A stretch of 64,000 bases of DNA from Pseudomonadota bacterium (lineage in GTDB: Bacteria > Desulfobacterota > Desulfobacteria > Desulfobacterales > Desulfobacteraceae): contig JAHJLV010000026.1 of assembly GCA_018821535.1 (NCBI GenBank), forward strand, positions 124,001-188,000, read 5' to 3'. This document shows positions 18,142-26,230 of the stretch, in pieces. Under the pieces are notes generated by a model, which had not been told where the DNA came from, made no database searches, and was given only the letters and a program-made list of their open reading frames with translations. The translations under genes and the position numbers were made by a program. Each line of letters begins with the position of its first letter. Positions within the stretch are counted from its first letter, which is position 1.

Positions 18142-20282
18142 AAACCGCTTTCACGAATTAAAACAGATTGAATCCCCTGCCACAGCCTGGCCGCATAAGA
18201 AACCTTTTCCCCCTGGAATTTAATGGTTCCCGACTGGATTCGACTGCCAACGCTAAAAACCTGAACAGGCTTCATTTTCACCTTGTAATACGTCTTCTGC
18301 AGAATCAGGGAACCGTCAGCATCTTCTCTTACCGGAAGCGATCCGCCATAGGTGGATGCCATATATAGTTCATCCAGAACGGTCGAATGCGAAAGGGAGA
18401 TGCTCTCAATCAGAACATGGATTTTTTTTTCTTCTGTATCGGCTGGATAAAAAACACCTCGGCCGAACTCTTGTATCCTGTAACGGTCTGATTCCTGGAT
18501 ATATCCCTCAACAATCATGTTTTCAAAATTCACAATCAATGCCAGCTGATCAGATTCATTCACCCAGCGCCCGAGGACCAGGGCTTCTGCAAGATTGAAT
18601 ACCCGTCCGCTGATCGGTGAGATAATCTTAAGCTGATTTTCTTTTTCAATTGCGCCATCAAGTCTTGTCATCGCCTCAACCAGCTGCTGTTCAACCACAT
18701 GAAGCAGATCTGCCTGGTCCTTTGCAAAGCTGATTCTGTTGAGCTGCTGCTGGAACTGATGCACCTGCAATAAGGCCTGTTCCTTCTGAAAGGCGACCTG
18801 AGGAGAATAAAGAACAAATAGAATATCCCCCTTTTTTACCTCCTGCCCATTTTGAATATTCACCGCTTTTATCTGTCCGCTTGCCGAAGCAAAGATTCGA
18901 GAAAAATCCGTTGCTTTATAAATACCCGGCATACTGCCTGAGCTATTCCAAGGATATAGTAAAAATAAAACGATTGTTGAAAAAACAGTCAGACTCAGTA
19001 TCATATGCACATTAACTTTTATGCTTGACCGCAGGGTGGACCAGATTTTCAGCTCCTTGAGCAGGGGATTTAAAAATAACAGATAAATTTCAAAAATAAA
19101 GAACACTATGCCCAGTAATTTAAAAAACAGATGATATACAAGCAGGGCGACGCCGCTATATAAAAAGAAACGATACACCCATGTGGAAAATGCATATACC
19201 AGCATTATAATTTTTTTTCTCAAAGAAAAAATCTCAGGGCAGGGCTGCCTTACACCCAGAATCAGCCATCTAAGAAACCAGCGGGCCAATGCAAAGGATC
19301 TGGGCTGCAGATTCGGGATGTCCAGAAAGTCTGAAAGAATATAGTACCCGTCAAAACGCATGAACGGATTTAAATTGATTGCCAGTGTAGAAATCCAGTT
19401 TGTTGCAGCCAGCACAAAAAGGATGCTTTTCATCGGTCCGGGCGGAACAATATGCCAGAAGAGGGTTGCCAGAATTGCAATGGCGATCTCAAAGGCCACG
19501 CCTGCAATGCCAATGTGGATGCGATCTTTCTTTTTTTTCAACCGCCAGGCATCTGTTGTATCCGTATACAAAACAGGCCAGAAAAGAATGAGGGCAATCC
19601 CCATAACCGGAATATTCAGACCCTGTTTTTTTGCCGTATAGGCATGGGCCAGCTCATGACCCGCCTTGACAAGGGTGAGAGCGACAGCAGAAATGGCAAG
19701 TCCCTGTAAAGAATAAAAATATAGAAAAGTCCGGAAAAAATCATCCCACCGTTGAAGCGTTAGATAGCCACCAATCACGCCTGCCAAAACAATGAGCAGA
19801 CAGACAGATTTTGAAAATAAAAACCAGACAAAGGGCAGGGTTTTCTCAAGAAAATCGTCCGGTGAAAATAGAGGCAACCGCTGATACAACAACCCGGTAA
19901 GTATTTTCATTATCCTGTTTTCCGGGAAGAGACCGTGACGAATGAAACTGGAAGATGGCTGATTTAAAAGCTGATTGGCCTTAAGAAACAGGTGAACCTG
20001 CATCACATTGTCTGCGGTAATATTCAGTGTGGTTTCTTCATTGACAGCAGATACAATCTGCTGGCCGCAGCCAGAGTGCCACCGCTTCAAAATTTCAAGT
20101 TCTTTCCATCCAATCCTGTAAAATCGATGCCGGACAGGATCATGGAGCATCCAGGCCGCAGACCCGTCTTCATTTGGCTGTGCTTTGATGAGTTTTAAGT
20201 CTTCACGTAAAGCAAACAGATCCTTTTGAGGAAGTTCATTCTGTCCCGGCCATGGGGTTGCCGCATTGGTAAGTGCTGTCAT
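18138..20282 (-). CDS. M50 metallopeptidase-HlyD adaptor fusion protein
   Basis: This 714-residue multi-domain membrane protein begins with about 120 soluble residues resembling a PqqD-like or winged region. A polytopic M50 (site-2-protease-like) domain follows at about 130-430, with the zinc motif HELAHAY (about 209-215) and the second metal region NPFMRFDGYYILSDF. The last ~270 residues form a HlyD/biotinyl-lipoyl adaptor (GQIKAVNIQNGQEVKKGDIL... coiled coil ...ISPISGRVFNL). Such fusions sit in export clusters and could provide the inner-membrane part where an ABC pump is missing. It is the last of six minus-strand genes, 3 bases after the GAF-HlyD gene. Protease activity is inferred from motifs only. 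Confidence 0.82.
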   Translation of the reverse strand: MTALTNAATPWPGQNELPQKDLFALREDLKLIKAQPNEDGSAAWMLHDPVRHRFYRIGWKELEILKRWHSGCGQQIVSAVNEETTLNITADNVMQVHLFLKANQLLNQPSSSFIRHGLFPENRIMKILTGLLYQRLPLFSPDDFLEKTLPFVWFLFSKSVCLLIVLAGVIGGYLTLQRWDDFFRTFLYFYSLQGLAISAVALTLVKAGHELAHAYTAKKQGLNIPVMGIALILFWPVLYTDTTDAWRLKKKKDRIHIGIAGVAFEIAIAILATLFWHIVPPGPMKSILFVLAATNWISTLAINLNPFMRFDGYYILSDFLDIPNLQPRSFALARWFLRWLILGVRQPCPEIFSLRKKIIMLVYAFSTWVYRFFLYSGVALLVYHLFFKLLGIVFFIFEIYLLFLNPLLKELKIWSTLRSSIKVNVHMILSLTVFSTIVLFLLYPWNSSGSMPGIYKATDFSRIFASASGQIKAVNIQNGQEVKKGDILFVLYSPQVAFQKEQALLQVHQFQQQLNRISFAKDQADLLHVVEQQLVEAMTRLDGAIEKENQLKIISPISGRVFNLAEALVLGRWVNESDQLALIVNFENMIVEGYIQESDRYRIQEFGRGVFYPADTEEKKIHVLIESISLSHSTVLDELYMASTYGGSLPVREDADGSLILQKTYYKVKMKPVQVFSVGSRIQSGTIKFQGEKVSYAARLWQGIQSVLIRESGF

Positions 20283-20285
20283 TGA

Positions 20286-21680
20286 TTACATCCCCAGAAT
20301 TCTGCGAACCGTTGCCCATGGCCGTCTGAAAAGATAATAGTACAGCCTGACTTTTTTCCCATAGATTTTGGCCGTCCCCTGCTGACCGATACGAAGTTTT
20401 TCTCTGCCGTCTGAAACACTGGCCCTGACAGGAAATCCCGGTATGCCTTCCGGACTTAATTCTGCCTCATATGATGTCTGTTCAATTTTACCGATGATCT
20501 GAATTGACGGATCAGTGTTTAAAAACAGCCTGACCCGGGTCCCCACATCCATGCTTACTGCATTGTCAACCGGAACATGGATTTCAAGCTCTGTCAGCAG
20601 CGGATCAGCGATCGTCATGATTTTTTCGCCGGTTGCAACCGGCCGTCCAATCCAGTCATTCACATCTGAAAACAGTGCAATTCCAGATGATGGAGAATAA
20701 ACAGTTACACGGGTCAGCTCATCTTCAACAAATTTCTGTTCTGCCAGTTTCTGATCCACCCGTGCGCTGAAAATAGCTGCATCAAGTGAATTTTCATTAT
20801 GAACAAGCGATGTTTGAAGCGCTCGTTTATACTCTGCCCTGGCAACTTCCAATGTTTTTCCTGCCACTTCAAACTGATTCCTTAATTCCGTTTCATCAAG
20901 GGAGACTAATGTCTGCCCGGCTTTCACTTCCTGACTGGGGTAAACATGAATTTTTTTTATCACGCCTTTAAGAGGCGAGGTTACAATTATTGGTTTTTCC
21001 GGAACAACCCGTGCAGGGGCAAGGACGGTCAATGGAACCGGAATTGCCAGCGATGCCGCCAGGCAGCCTGCAGCCAGAACATACAAGAATCGCCGTGCGA
21101 TTTTATTGGTCCGGACCTGACGCCGGGCCGGTTTGTTCAACAGCGCCTGCCAGGCGTGGACGTATGCGCCGGTTAATTGTGAAAGAAGCGCCTTTTCAGA
21201 CTCCTGCCATTTTGTTTCACGCATCAGCCACAGGCTGCCCAGCCATTCACTATCCGGGTCATTGCCCGGGGGAATCAACGGACACCATATCCCATTGGAA
21301 CATCCCCATTCATTCCAGCCTTTCTTCAAACACCCTGGAAGATGTTCCCCGGATATCTCCTGAATTTTTTTCCCATCGATTTCTCTATCCGTCAGAACAT
21401 GTTTAAAAAAAGACCTGAGCCAGATCACATACGGGGCATTCTTACCGGGCTTATCCACACCGGAAACCGCATCAATTTCGATCTTTCCCCCTGTTTTATT
21501 ACGGCACAATACCGCCTGTCTGTAATCCAGCAATCTCAAGGTATCATTTACCATGATAAAAGCCAGTTCCCCGGCTGTTTTTGCATTCCGGGCCTGATTT
21601 TCAAGATGAAGCAGAGTTGAAAGACCGATCAGCTGGCGTTCATGAGGTGATTTAGCTTCCTGCTGCAAGGTCATGTTCAT
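20286..21680 (-). CDS. HlyD-family adaptor with N-terminal GAF-like cytoplasmic domain
   Basis: The 464-residue protein has about 180 cytoplasmic residues resembling a GAF domain (HLENQARNAKTAGELAFIMV... LLDYRQAVLCRN), one transmembrane helix (about 201-221, YVLAAGCLAASLAIPVPLTV) and a periplasmic HlyD/biotinyl-lipoyl part (SPLKGVIKKIHVYPSQEVKAGQ... VYSPSSGIALFSDVNDWIG). The topology suggests an adaptor whose cytoplasmic sensor could gate export, which is inference. Its start overlaps the preceding adaptor gene by four bases and its end is 3 bases from the M50-HlyD gene, so the three adaptors are translationally linked. Confidence 0.82.
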   Translation of the reverse strand: MNMTLQQEAKSPHERQLIGLSTLLHLENQARNAKTAGELAFIMVNDTLRLLDYRQAVLCRNKTGGKIEIDAVSGVDKPGKNAPYVIWLRSFFKHVLTDREIDGKKIQEISGEHLPGCLKKGWNEWGCSNGIWCPLIPPGNDPDSEWLGSLWLMRETKWQESEKALLSQLTGAYVHAWQALLNKPARRQVRTNKIARRFLYVLAAGCLAASLAIPVPLTVLAPARVVPEKPIIVTSPLKGVIKKIHVYPSQEVKAGQTLVSLDETELRNQFEVAGKTLEVARAEYKRALQTSLVHNENSLDAAIFSARVDQKLAEQKFVEDELTRVTVYSPSSGIALFSDVNDWIGRPVATGEKIMTIADPLLTELEIHVPVDNAVSMDVGTRVRLFLNTDPSIQIIGKIEQTSYEAELSPEGIPGFPVRASVSDGREKLRIGQQGTAKIYGKKVRLYYYLFRRPWATVRRILGM

Positions 21681-22432
21681 CGACCCTCAGGCGAGGTGAT
21701 TTCCAAAGGCGCTGTAAATCTTGCGGTGCCGCTCATTCCGGACAGCAGCTCCGCATGGTCCCCCTGAATAACTGCATGGGCCTTGATGGTCTGATTCACC
21801 GGATTCACTTTGGCGCCAAACCCTGTGACATTGGCGGTATATGTTTTTCCGGTTTCATCAATATAAACTTGAAAACGCGCCTCAGGCTTCAGCCATTGCA
21901 GCCAGTTTGACGGTATGATCACATGAAGTTTCAATGTTTTTTCTTCAATCACTTCAATCAGCTTGTCTCCCGGTGCAATGTTCTCATAAAGTTTTGATTG
22001 ATGTGTGACCACCCGACCGTTAAAAGGAGCGTTAACCACACACATTCCGACTTTGGTCCGGGCCAGTTGAACATTTGCCTGGGCGCTTTTCATTCTTGCT
22101 GCTGACACAGCCACTTCAAGTTCACTGACTGAATTAAATTTCTGAAGCCTTAAATTTGCATCATGTATTTGTTTTGCTGCTTCAAAATCCATTTGTGCTT
22201 TTTTAAGTTCAGACCTGAGTATCTGACAATCCAGTTCAATCAGGGCCTGGCCTTTTGAAAAATGACTTCCTTCTGAAAAAGGCATTTTTACAATCTGTCC
22301 GCTGATCTGGCTTGAAAGAACTGCCTCATGTTCAGGAACAAGAAGCGCCCGTGCTTCAAAATCCCTGGCAAAGGCCATGACTGAAAGAAAAAAAATCACG
22401 TTTATAATTAAAGTATAGAGCAGTGTCTTCAT
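21677..22432 (-). CDS. Periplasmic adaptor (RND/HlyD membrane-fusion family)
   Basis: The 251-residue protein opens with a hydrophobic signal segment (TLLYTLIINVIFFLSVMAFA), then a lipoyl half (GQIVKMPFSEGSHFSKGQALIELD), a short helical hairpin (about 70-125), the second lipoyl half (VVNAPFNGRVVTHQSKLYENIAPGD) and a beta-barrel domain. It is shorter than usual adaptors (about 350-400 residues), missing the membrane-proximal domain. It follows the DUF4347 exoprotein gene by 66 bases and overlaps the GAF-HlyD gene by four, so it should work in the same export apparatus. Confidence 0.85.
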   Translation of the reverse strand: MKTLLYTLIINVIFFLSVMAFARDFEARALLVPEHEAVLSSQISGQIVKMPFSEGSHFSKGQALIELDCQILRSELKKAQMDFEAAKQIHDANLRLQKFNSVSELEVAVSAARMKSAQANVQLARTKVGMCVVNAPFNGRVVTHQSKLYENIAPGDKLIEVIEEKTLKLHVIIPSNWLQWLKPEARFQVYIDETGKTYTANVTGFGAKVNPVNQTIKAHAVIQGDHAELLSGMSGTARFTAPLEITSPEGR

Positions 22433-22498
22433 CAGATATTTATTTCTTCCTTTCCGGTCAGCGCATTGCAGATTCCATGTCTGTCCATTTTTTGAATT

Positions 22499-25363
22499 TT
22501 ATTTACAGTTTAACAATTGGTATACATCTTCAAATATATTCAATATTTCTTTAACTTCTGCCGTATCCTTCCACCTTTGTGTTTCCAGTTTCTCAGTTAA
22601 CCCCTGTTCCACTGTCGGGTCTGCCGGTTTCATGGTCTTCTCTTGCTGCGCCTGTGCTTCTATTTCTTCTGCCCCTGCTTCTTCTTCTGCCCCTGCTTCT
22701 TCTTCAGAATCCTGCTCTTCCATCAGCTCATCCGGAACAATTTCATCCCCCTTTTCAGCCGATTCTTCCAAAAAAGGCTCCAATGGCAAGTCATCTGCCG
22801 GCTCAGGGTAAAGCATGGCCGGATCCAGAGAAGGCGGTGGCGGGTCCTGCCGGGTGGCATCCTTTAAAAACTCACTGATAAGGCCTGAACCGTCCACACC
22901 GGCAGTTGCTGCAGATTCATGGGAGACCTCAATAAAAAGATTTTCTGTATCCGGGAAACTCAATAGCTCTGCATTTGTATCAGCAGGTTGGATATACGGC
23001 AGATCTCTTACCTCAAGAACAACGGTTTCCAGACCTGCGCTGTATGGATTTGCACCCCCGTTTACTGACACGTCAACGCCGATCTGGCCATGCGAACCCG
23101 CTGTCTGATCCCATACGCGAAAAGCTATGGTTGCTGAACCCGTATAATAACTGTTTGTTGGCAAAAACCGGATCCGGGTATCTGATGTCGGAGCAAGAAG
23201 CGTGGCATCCGCATCACTGACACTGCCAAAACTGATCCAGGAGGTTCCGCCATCAAGACTGTATTGCCATTGACCATTTGTATCATCCACAGCGGTCACT
23301 GCGATTCCAAGAAGATCTCCATCCAGATCCACATCTCCTGCAATTCGCTGGGCAAGGGGAATTCCTGCTTCAAGCTCCGGTGATCCTGTGTAAAAGATTT
23401 CAATATGGGGCGCTGCATCCGCAACCGGGGCATCATTAAAATCCAGCAAATAGATGTCATTCATGGCGTTGATATCTGCCGGCACCAGAGACGCACTGGT
23501 GGATAAAACCATTGAAGATCCGTCACCCGTAATAACAGCACCAGATGCGAAGGAAGTGGCAGAAAGGGTGCTGGCAAGTCCGGTACTGCCGGTCTGGCGG
23601 TCATGAATAAAGGTATCATCAAGGCCGTTTATATCGCCGGGTATCAGGTTGGATGCAGAAGAAGAAAAAACAACATAGCGGCCATCTGCACTGATTGAAG
23701 GACTGCCACTCCAACCATTGCCCTGCACCCCGCCGGAATCCACAGACACTCTGCTGGTGGTTCCGGTCTGGCGGTCATGAACAAAAATATCTCCTGTTGC
23801 ATTGGTATCTCCGGCTACAAGATTGGTGGCGGATGATGTAAAAACAATATAGCGGCCATCTGCGCTCATTGAAGGATTATAGCTGCTGCCCCCTGTTGCT
23901 TCCGTACCCATGGAATCCACGGACACTCTGCTGGTGGTTCCGGTCTGGCGGTCATGGACAAAAATATCTCCTGTTGCATTGGTATCTCCGGCTACAAGAT
24001 TGGTGGCAGATGATTCAAAAACAACATAACGGCCATCTGCGTTCATTGAAGGATTATAGCTGCTACCCCCTGTTGCTTCCGTACCCATGGAATCCACAGA
24101 CACTCTGCTGGTGGTTCCGGTCTGGCAGTCATGGACAAAAATATCTCCTGTTGCATTGGTATCTCCGGCTACAAGATCGGTGGCGGATGATGTAAAAACA
24201 ACATAACGGCCATCTGCGCTCATTGACGGATTATAGCTGCTGCCCCCTGTTGCTTCCGTACCCATGGAATCCACGGACACTCTGCTGGTGGTTCCGGTCT
24301 GGCGATCATGAACAAAAATATCAGTCTGACCATTGGTATCTCCGGCTACAAGATTGGTGGCAGATGATTCAAAAACAACATAACGGCCATCTGCGCTCAT
24401 TGAAGGATTATAACTCCAACCATTGCTCTGCACTCCGCCGGAATCCACAGATACCCGTAAAGTCTGACCGGTGGTGGTATTATGAAGAAAAATATCAGTC
24501 TGACCATTGGTATCCCCGGGCACAAGGTTGGTGGCGGACGACGAAAAAGCCACCCACTGGCCATCCGTGCTGACTGCAGGTCTATCCCAGGAAGATCCGT
24601 CGGCAATGGTTCCTGTGGAGTCAACAGAGATCAATTTGGGAGGCTCTTCCAGCGTGTCCAGATATTCTTTTTGTGCATCCTCGGAAAAAGCGATGTTTGT
24701 TTCAATATCCCCGGTATGCATTTCAAGATCCCAGTCACCCCCCAGAGTATCATGCCCGGTGGGATCGGTGGACGCTGCCACATCAGCTTGGGTCAGTTCA
24801 GAGAGCCGATGTACAAAAAACTGGCCTTTATCTCCTTTTGCAACATCGCATCCGTAAAGCAGGATATCTCCGTCGCTGTTCAAAGCCTGCCCCCAATTCT
24901 CTAAACTGGAAGTGTTTCCTTCAAGGGTCTGGATATTTAAAATTGTATTGCCCAAATTCAGACTGCCCGTATCCCCATGGGAAACAATATGAATAGCATC
25001 CAGATCATGATATTCAGATAAAATCGCATTGATCTGCTCAAGTCCGTCTGTTGACTCCTCCAGGACAATTATCCGGGCATCTTCTGAAGCGCCCTGAATG
25101 AGCTGGCGGGCATTTTCAACCCGACTGTCGATAATGATGATTTCTCTGGTGTCCGATGCTGCAAGGGGCGGGATAAATGCGTCAAACAGGTGTGCTACAG
25201 AAGATGCATCCTCAGCTCTGTTTTGAATTTCGCTGCTGTGGATATCCGGATCAGTATCAGCAGCGCAATCTGTGATTTCGGCAACGCCTGCGGCATCATA
25301 CATGATCCGCGGTTCAAGAGCGAATAGACATAAGGTCATGTCCAGATTTTTTTTTGATGCCAT
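22499..25363 (-). CDS. DUF4347 exoprotein with LEPR motif and seven-blade propeller
   Basis: This 954-residue protein is the probable cargo of the surrounding export genes. Residues 16-26 read LEPRIMYDAAG, a motif I know from the N-termini of very large exported adhesin-like proteins; no classical signal peptide precedes it. A DUF4347 domain follows (about 75-235: IHIVSHGDTGSLNLG, LLYGCDVAKG, LGGDWDLE). Seven ~58-residue TolB-like repeats (249-644) fit one seven-blade beta-propeller, then an Ig/cadherin-like region (QWQYSLDGGTSWISFGSVSD) and an acidic, Glu/Ala-rich C-terminus (about 860-954). RTX glycine repeats, LPXTG and autotransporter domains are all absent. The DUF4347 His-Gly and Gly-Cys-Asp pairs resemble a caspase-like His/Cys site; activity is unproven. 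Confidence 0.85.
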   Translation of the reverse strand: MASKKNLDMTLCLFALEPRIMYDAAGVAEITDCAADTDPDIHSSEIQNRAEDASSVAHLFDAFIPPLAASDTREIIIIDSRVENARQLIQGASEDARIIVLEESTDGLEQINAILSEYHDLDAIHIVSHGDTGSLNLGNTILNIQTLEGNTSSLENWGQALNSDGDILLYGCDVAKGDKGQFFVHRLSELTQADVAASTDPTGHDTLGGDWDLEMHTGDIETNIAFSEDAQKEYLDTLEEPPKLISVDSTGTIADGSSWDRPAVSTDGQWVAFSSSATNLVPGDTNGQTDIFLHNTTTGQTLRVSVDSGGVQSNGWSYNPSMSADGRYVVFESSATNLVAGDTNGQTDIFVHDRQTGTTSRVSVDSMGTEATGGSSYNPSMSADGRYVVFTSSATDLVAGDTNATGDIFVHDCQTGTTSRVSVDSMGTEATGGSSYNPSMNADGRYVVFESSATNLVAGDTNATGDIFVHDRQTGTTSRVSVDSMGTEATGGSSYNPSMSADGRYIVFTSSATNLVAGDTNATGDIFVHDRQTGTTSRVSVDSGGVQGNGWSGSPSISADGRYVVFSSSASNLIPGDINGLDDTFIHDRQTGSTGLASTLSATSFASGAVITGDGSSMVLSTSASLVPADINAMNDIYLLDFNDAPVADAAPHIEIFYTGSPELEAGIPLAQRIAGDVDLDGDLLGIAVTAVDDTNGQWQYSLDGGTSWISFGSVSDADATLLAPTSDTRIRFLPTNSYYTGSATIAFRVWDQTAGSHGQIGVDVSVNGGANPYSAGLETVVLEVRDLPYIQPADTNAELLSFPDTENLFIEVSHESAATAGVDGSGLISEFLKDATRQDPPPPSLDPAMLYPEPADDLPLEPFLEESAEKGDEIVPDELMEEQDSEEEAGAEEEAGAEEIEAQAQQEKTMKPADPTVEQGLTEKLETQRWKDTAEVKEILNIFEDVYQLLNCK
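23738..24442 (-). repeat. Four near-identical tandem coding repeats (174-177 bp)
   Basis: Propeller blades 2 to 5 of the DUF4347 protein are nearly identical at DNA level, with unit length 177 bp (174 for blade 2). Each encodes YNPSM-ADGRY-VF-SSAT-LVAGDTN, differing only in a few codons (ES/TS, NGQT/NATG, DR/DC). Blades 1, 6 and 7 (outside this interval, overall 23432-24619) are more diverged. The pattern suggests recent duplication or gene conversion, with possible copy-number variation between strains. Confidence 0.85.
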
Positions 25364-25414
25364 ATCTTTTTCCCGCTTTTTAATTTTTTCCCGGCATACC
25401 CCTTGTCTTCTTTT

Positions 25415-26221
25415 CTATTTACACCCGAAATCAGGATCTTTTTTCAGTTCCTCAACCACCTGTTTTGCGTCCTGGGGTGAAAGCCCATTTTGAATCGCCT
25501 CTTTCATAACTGCGTCAAACTCTGCACGTGTCGGATTTTTCATTGTTTTGAGCACCCTTTTGAGAAAACTATCTTTATTCATCTGAGTTGGCACCTTCAT
25601 AAAGTCCCGGGTCTGGAATTTTACCGGCGGCGAAATTGCGGATTTCCATCCATTCACATGAGAGCCATATCCCGGCTTTTCGACAAGAACCAACCCTGTT
25701 GCATTCTGCAAGGTGATACCGCGGCCACCTTCAAAAACAACAGAAAGCCTGCCATCCCTAACGCTTCCCGCATACATGGACCCACGGATACCAATTGTTG
25801 CTGCCGGTGTTTTTGTCTTTAATTTATCAGGCACCTCTTTGGAAATCAAGCCCCCCATAATCCGGAACACCCCTTCATTGATTTCAGACGTCAGTTTTCC
25901 ATCCCTGTTTTTATGGTCCCACTCATATTCAGCGATTTTCAGCATACTGTCACTGCCAAGACTGATAATCGTATTATCTTTAAACATCATCTGCAGCCGG
26001 CTTTGTTTTCCGGTTTTTATGGTATCTTCAACAAAGAACTGATCCTTGATATGAAGTGCCCTTGCCGTGCCTTCTGAGTCAATAGCCTGCACTTCTCCTC
26101 GAAGGGCAATCACAAAGCCGACAGCCTGAAGTTCTTTTTCCGCTGAAACCTTTGATGTAAATAAAATACAGAAAATTAAAAATAGACTGATCCACAGGAA
26201 TATCTGTTTAAAGACCTTCAT
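25415..26221 (-). CDS. FecR-domain secreted protein
   Basis: The 268-residue protein has a signal peptide (FLWISLFLIFCILFTSKVSA) and a periplasmic FecR domain (about 35-180): GEVQAIDSEGTARAL, DTIKTGKQSRLQMMFKDNT, GVFRIMGGLISKE and TPAATIGIRGSMYAG. There is no transmembrane anti-sigma part, so it is not a classical FecR regulator; such stand-alone proteins often accompany large exoproteins and TolC-type channels. The C-terminal ~60 residues are charged and helical. The gene lies between the TolC-TPR gene (9-base gap) and the DUF4347 gene (51-base gap), all on the minus strand. Confidence 0.88.
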   Translation of the reverse strand: MKVFKQIFLWISLFLIFCILFTSKVSAEKELQAVGFVIALRGEVQAIDSEGTARALHIKDQFFVEDTIKTGKQSRLQMMFKDNTIISLGSDSMLKIAEYEWDHKNRDGKLTSEINEGVFRIMGGLISKEVPDKLKTKTPAATIGIRGSMYAGSVRDGRLSVVFEGGRGITLQNATGLVLVEKPGYGSHVNGWKSAISPPVKFQTRDFMKVPTQMNKDSFLKRVLKTMKNPTRAEFDAVMKEAIQNGLSPQDAKQVVEELKKDPDFGCK

Positions 26222-26230
26222 ACGATTTTT

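Noticed and set aside
23738..24442. Tandem repeats as a CRISPR array
   Set aside because: The units are 174-177 bases, in frame and coding for propeller blades, with no spacer structure or cas genes.
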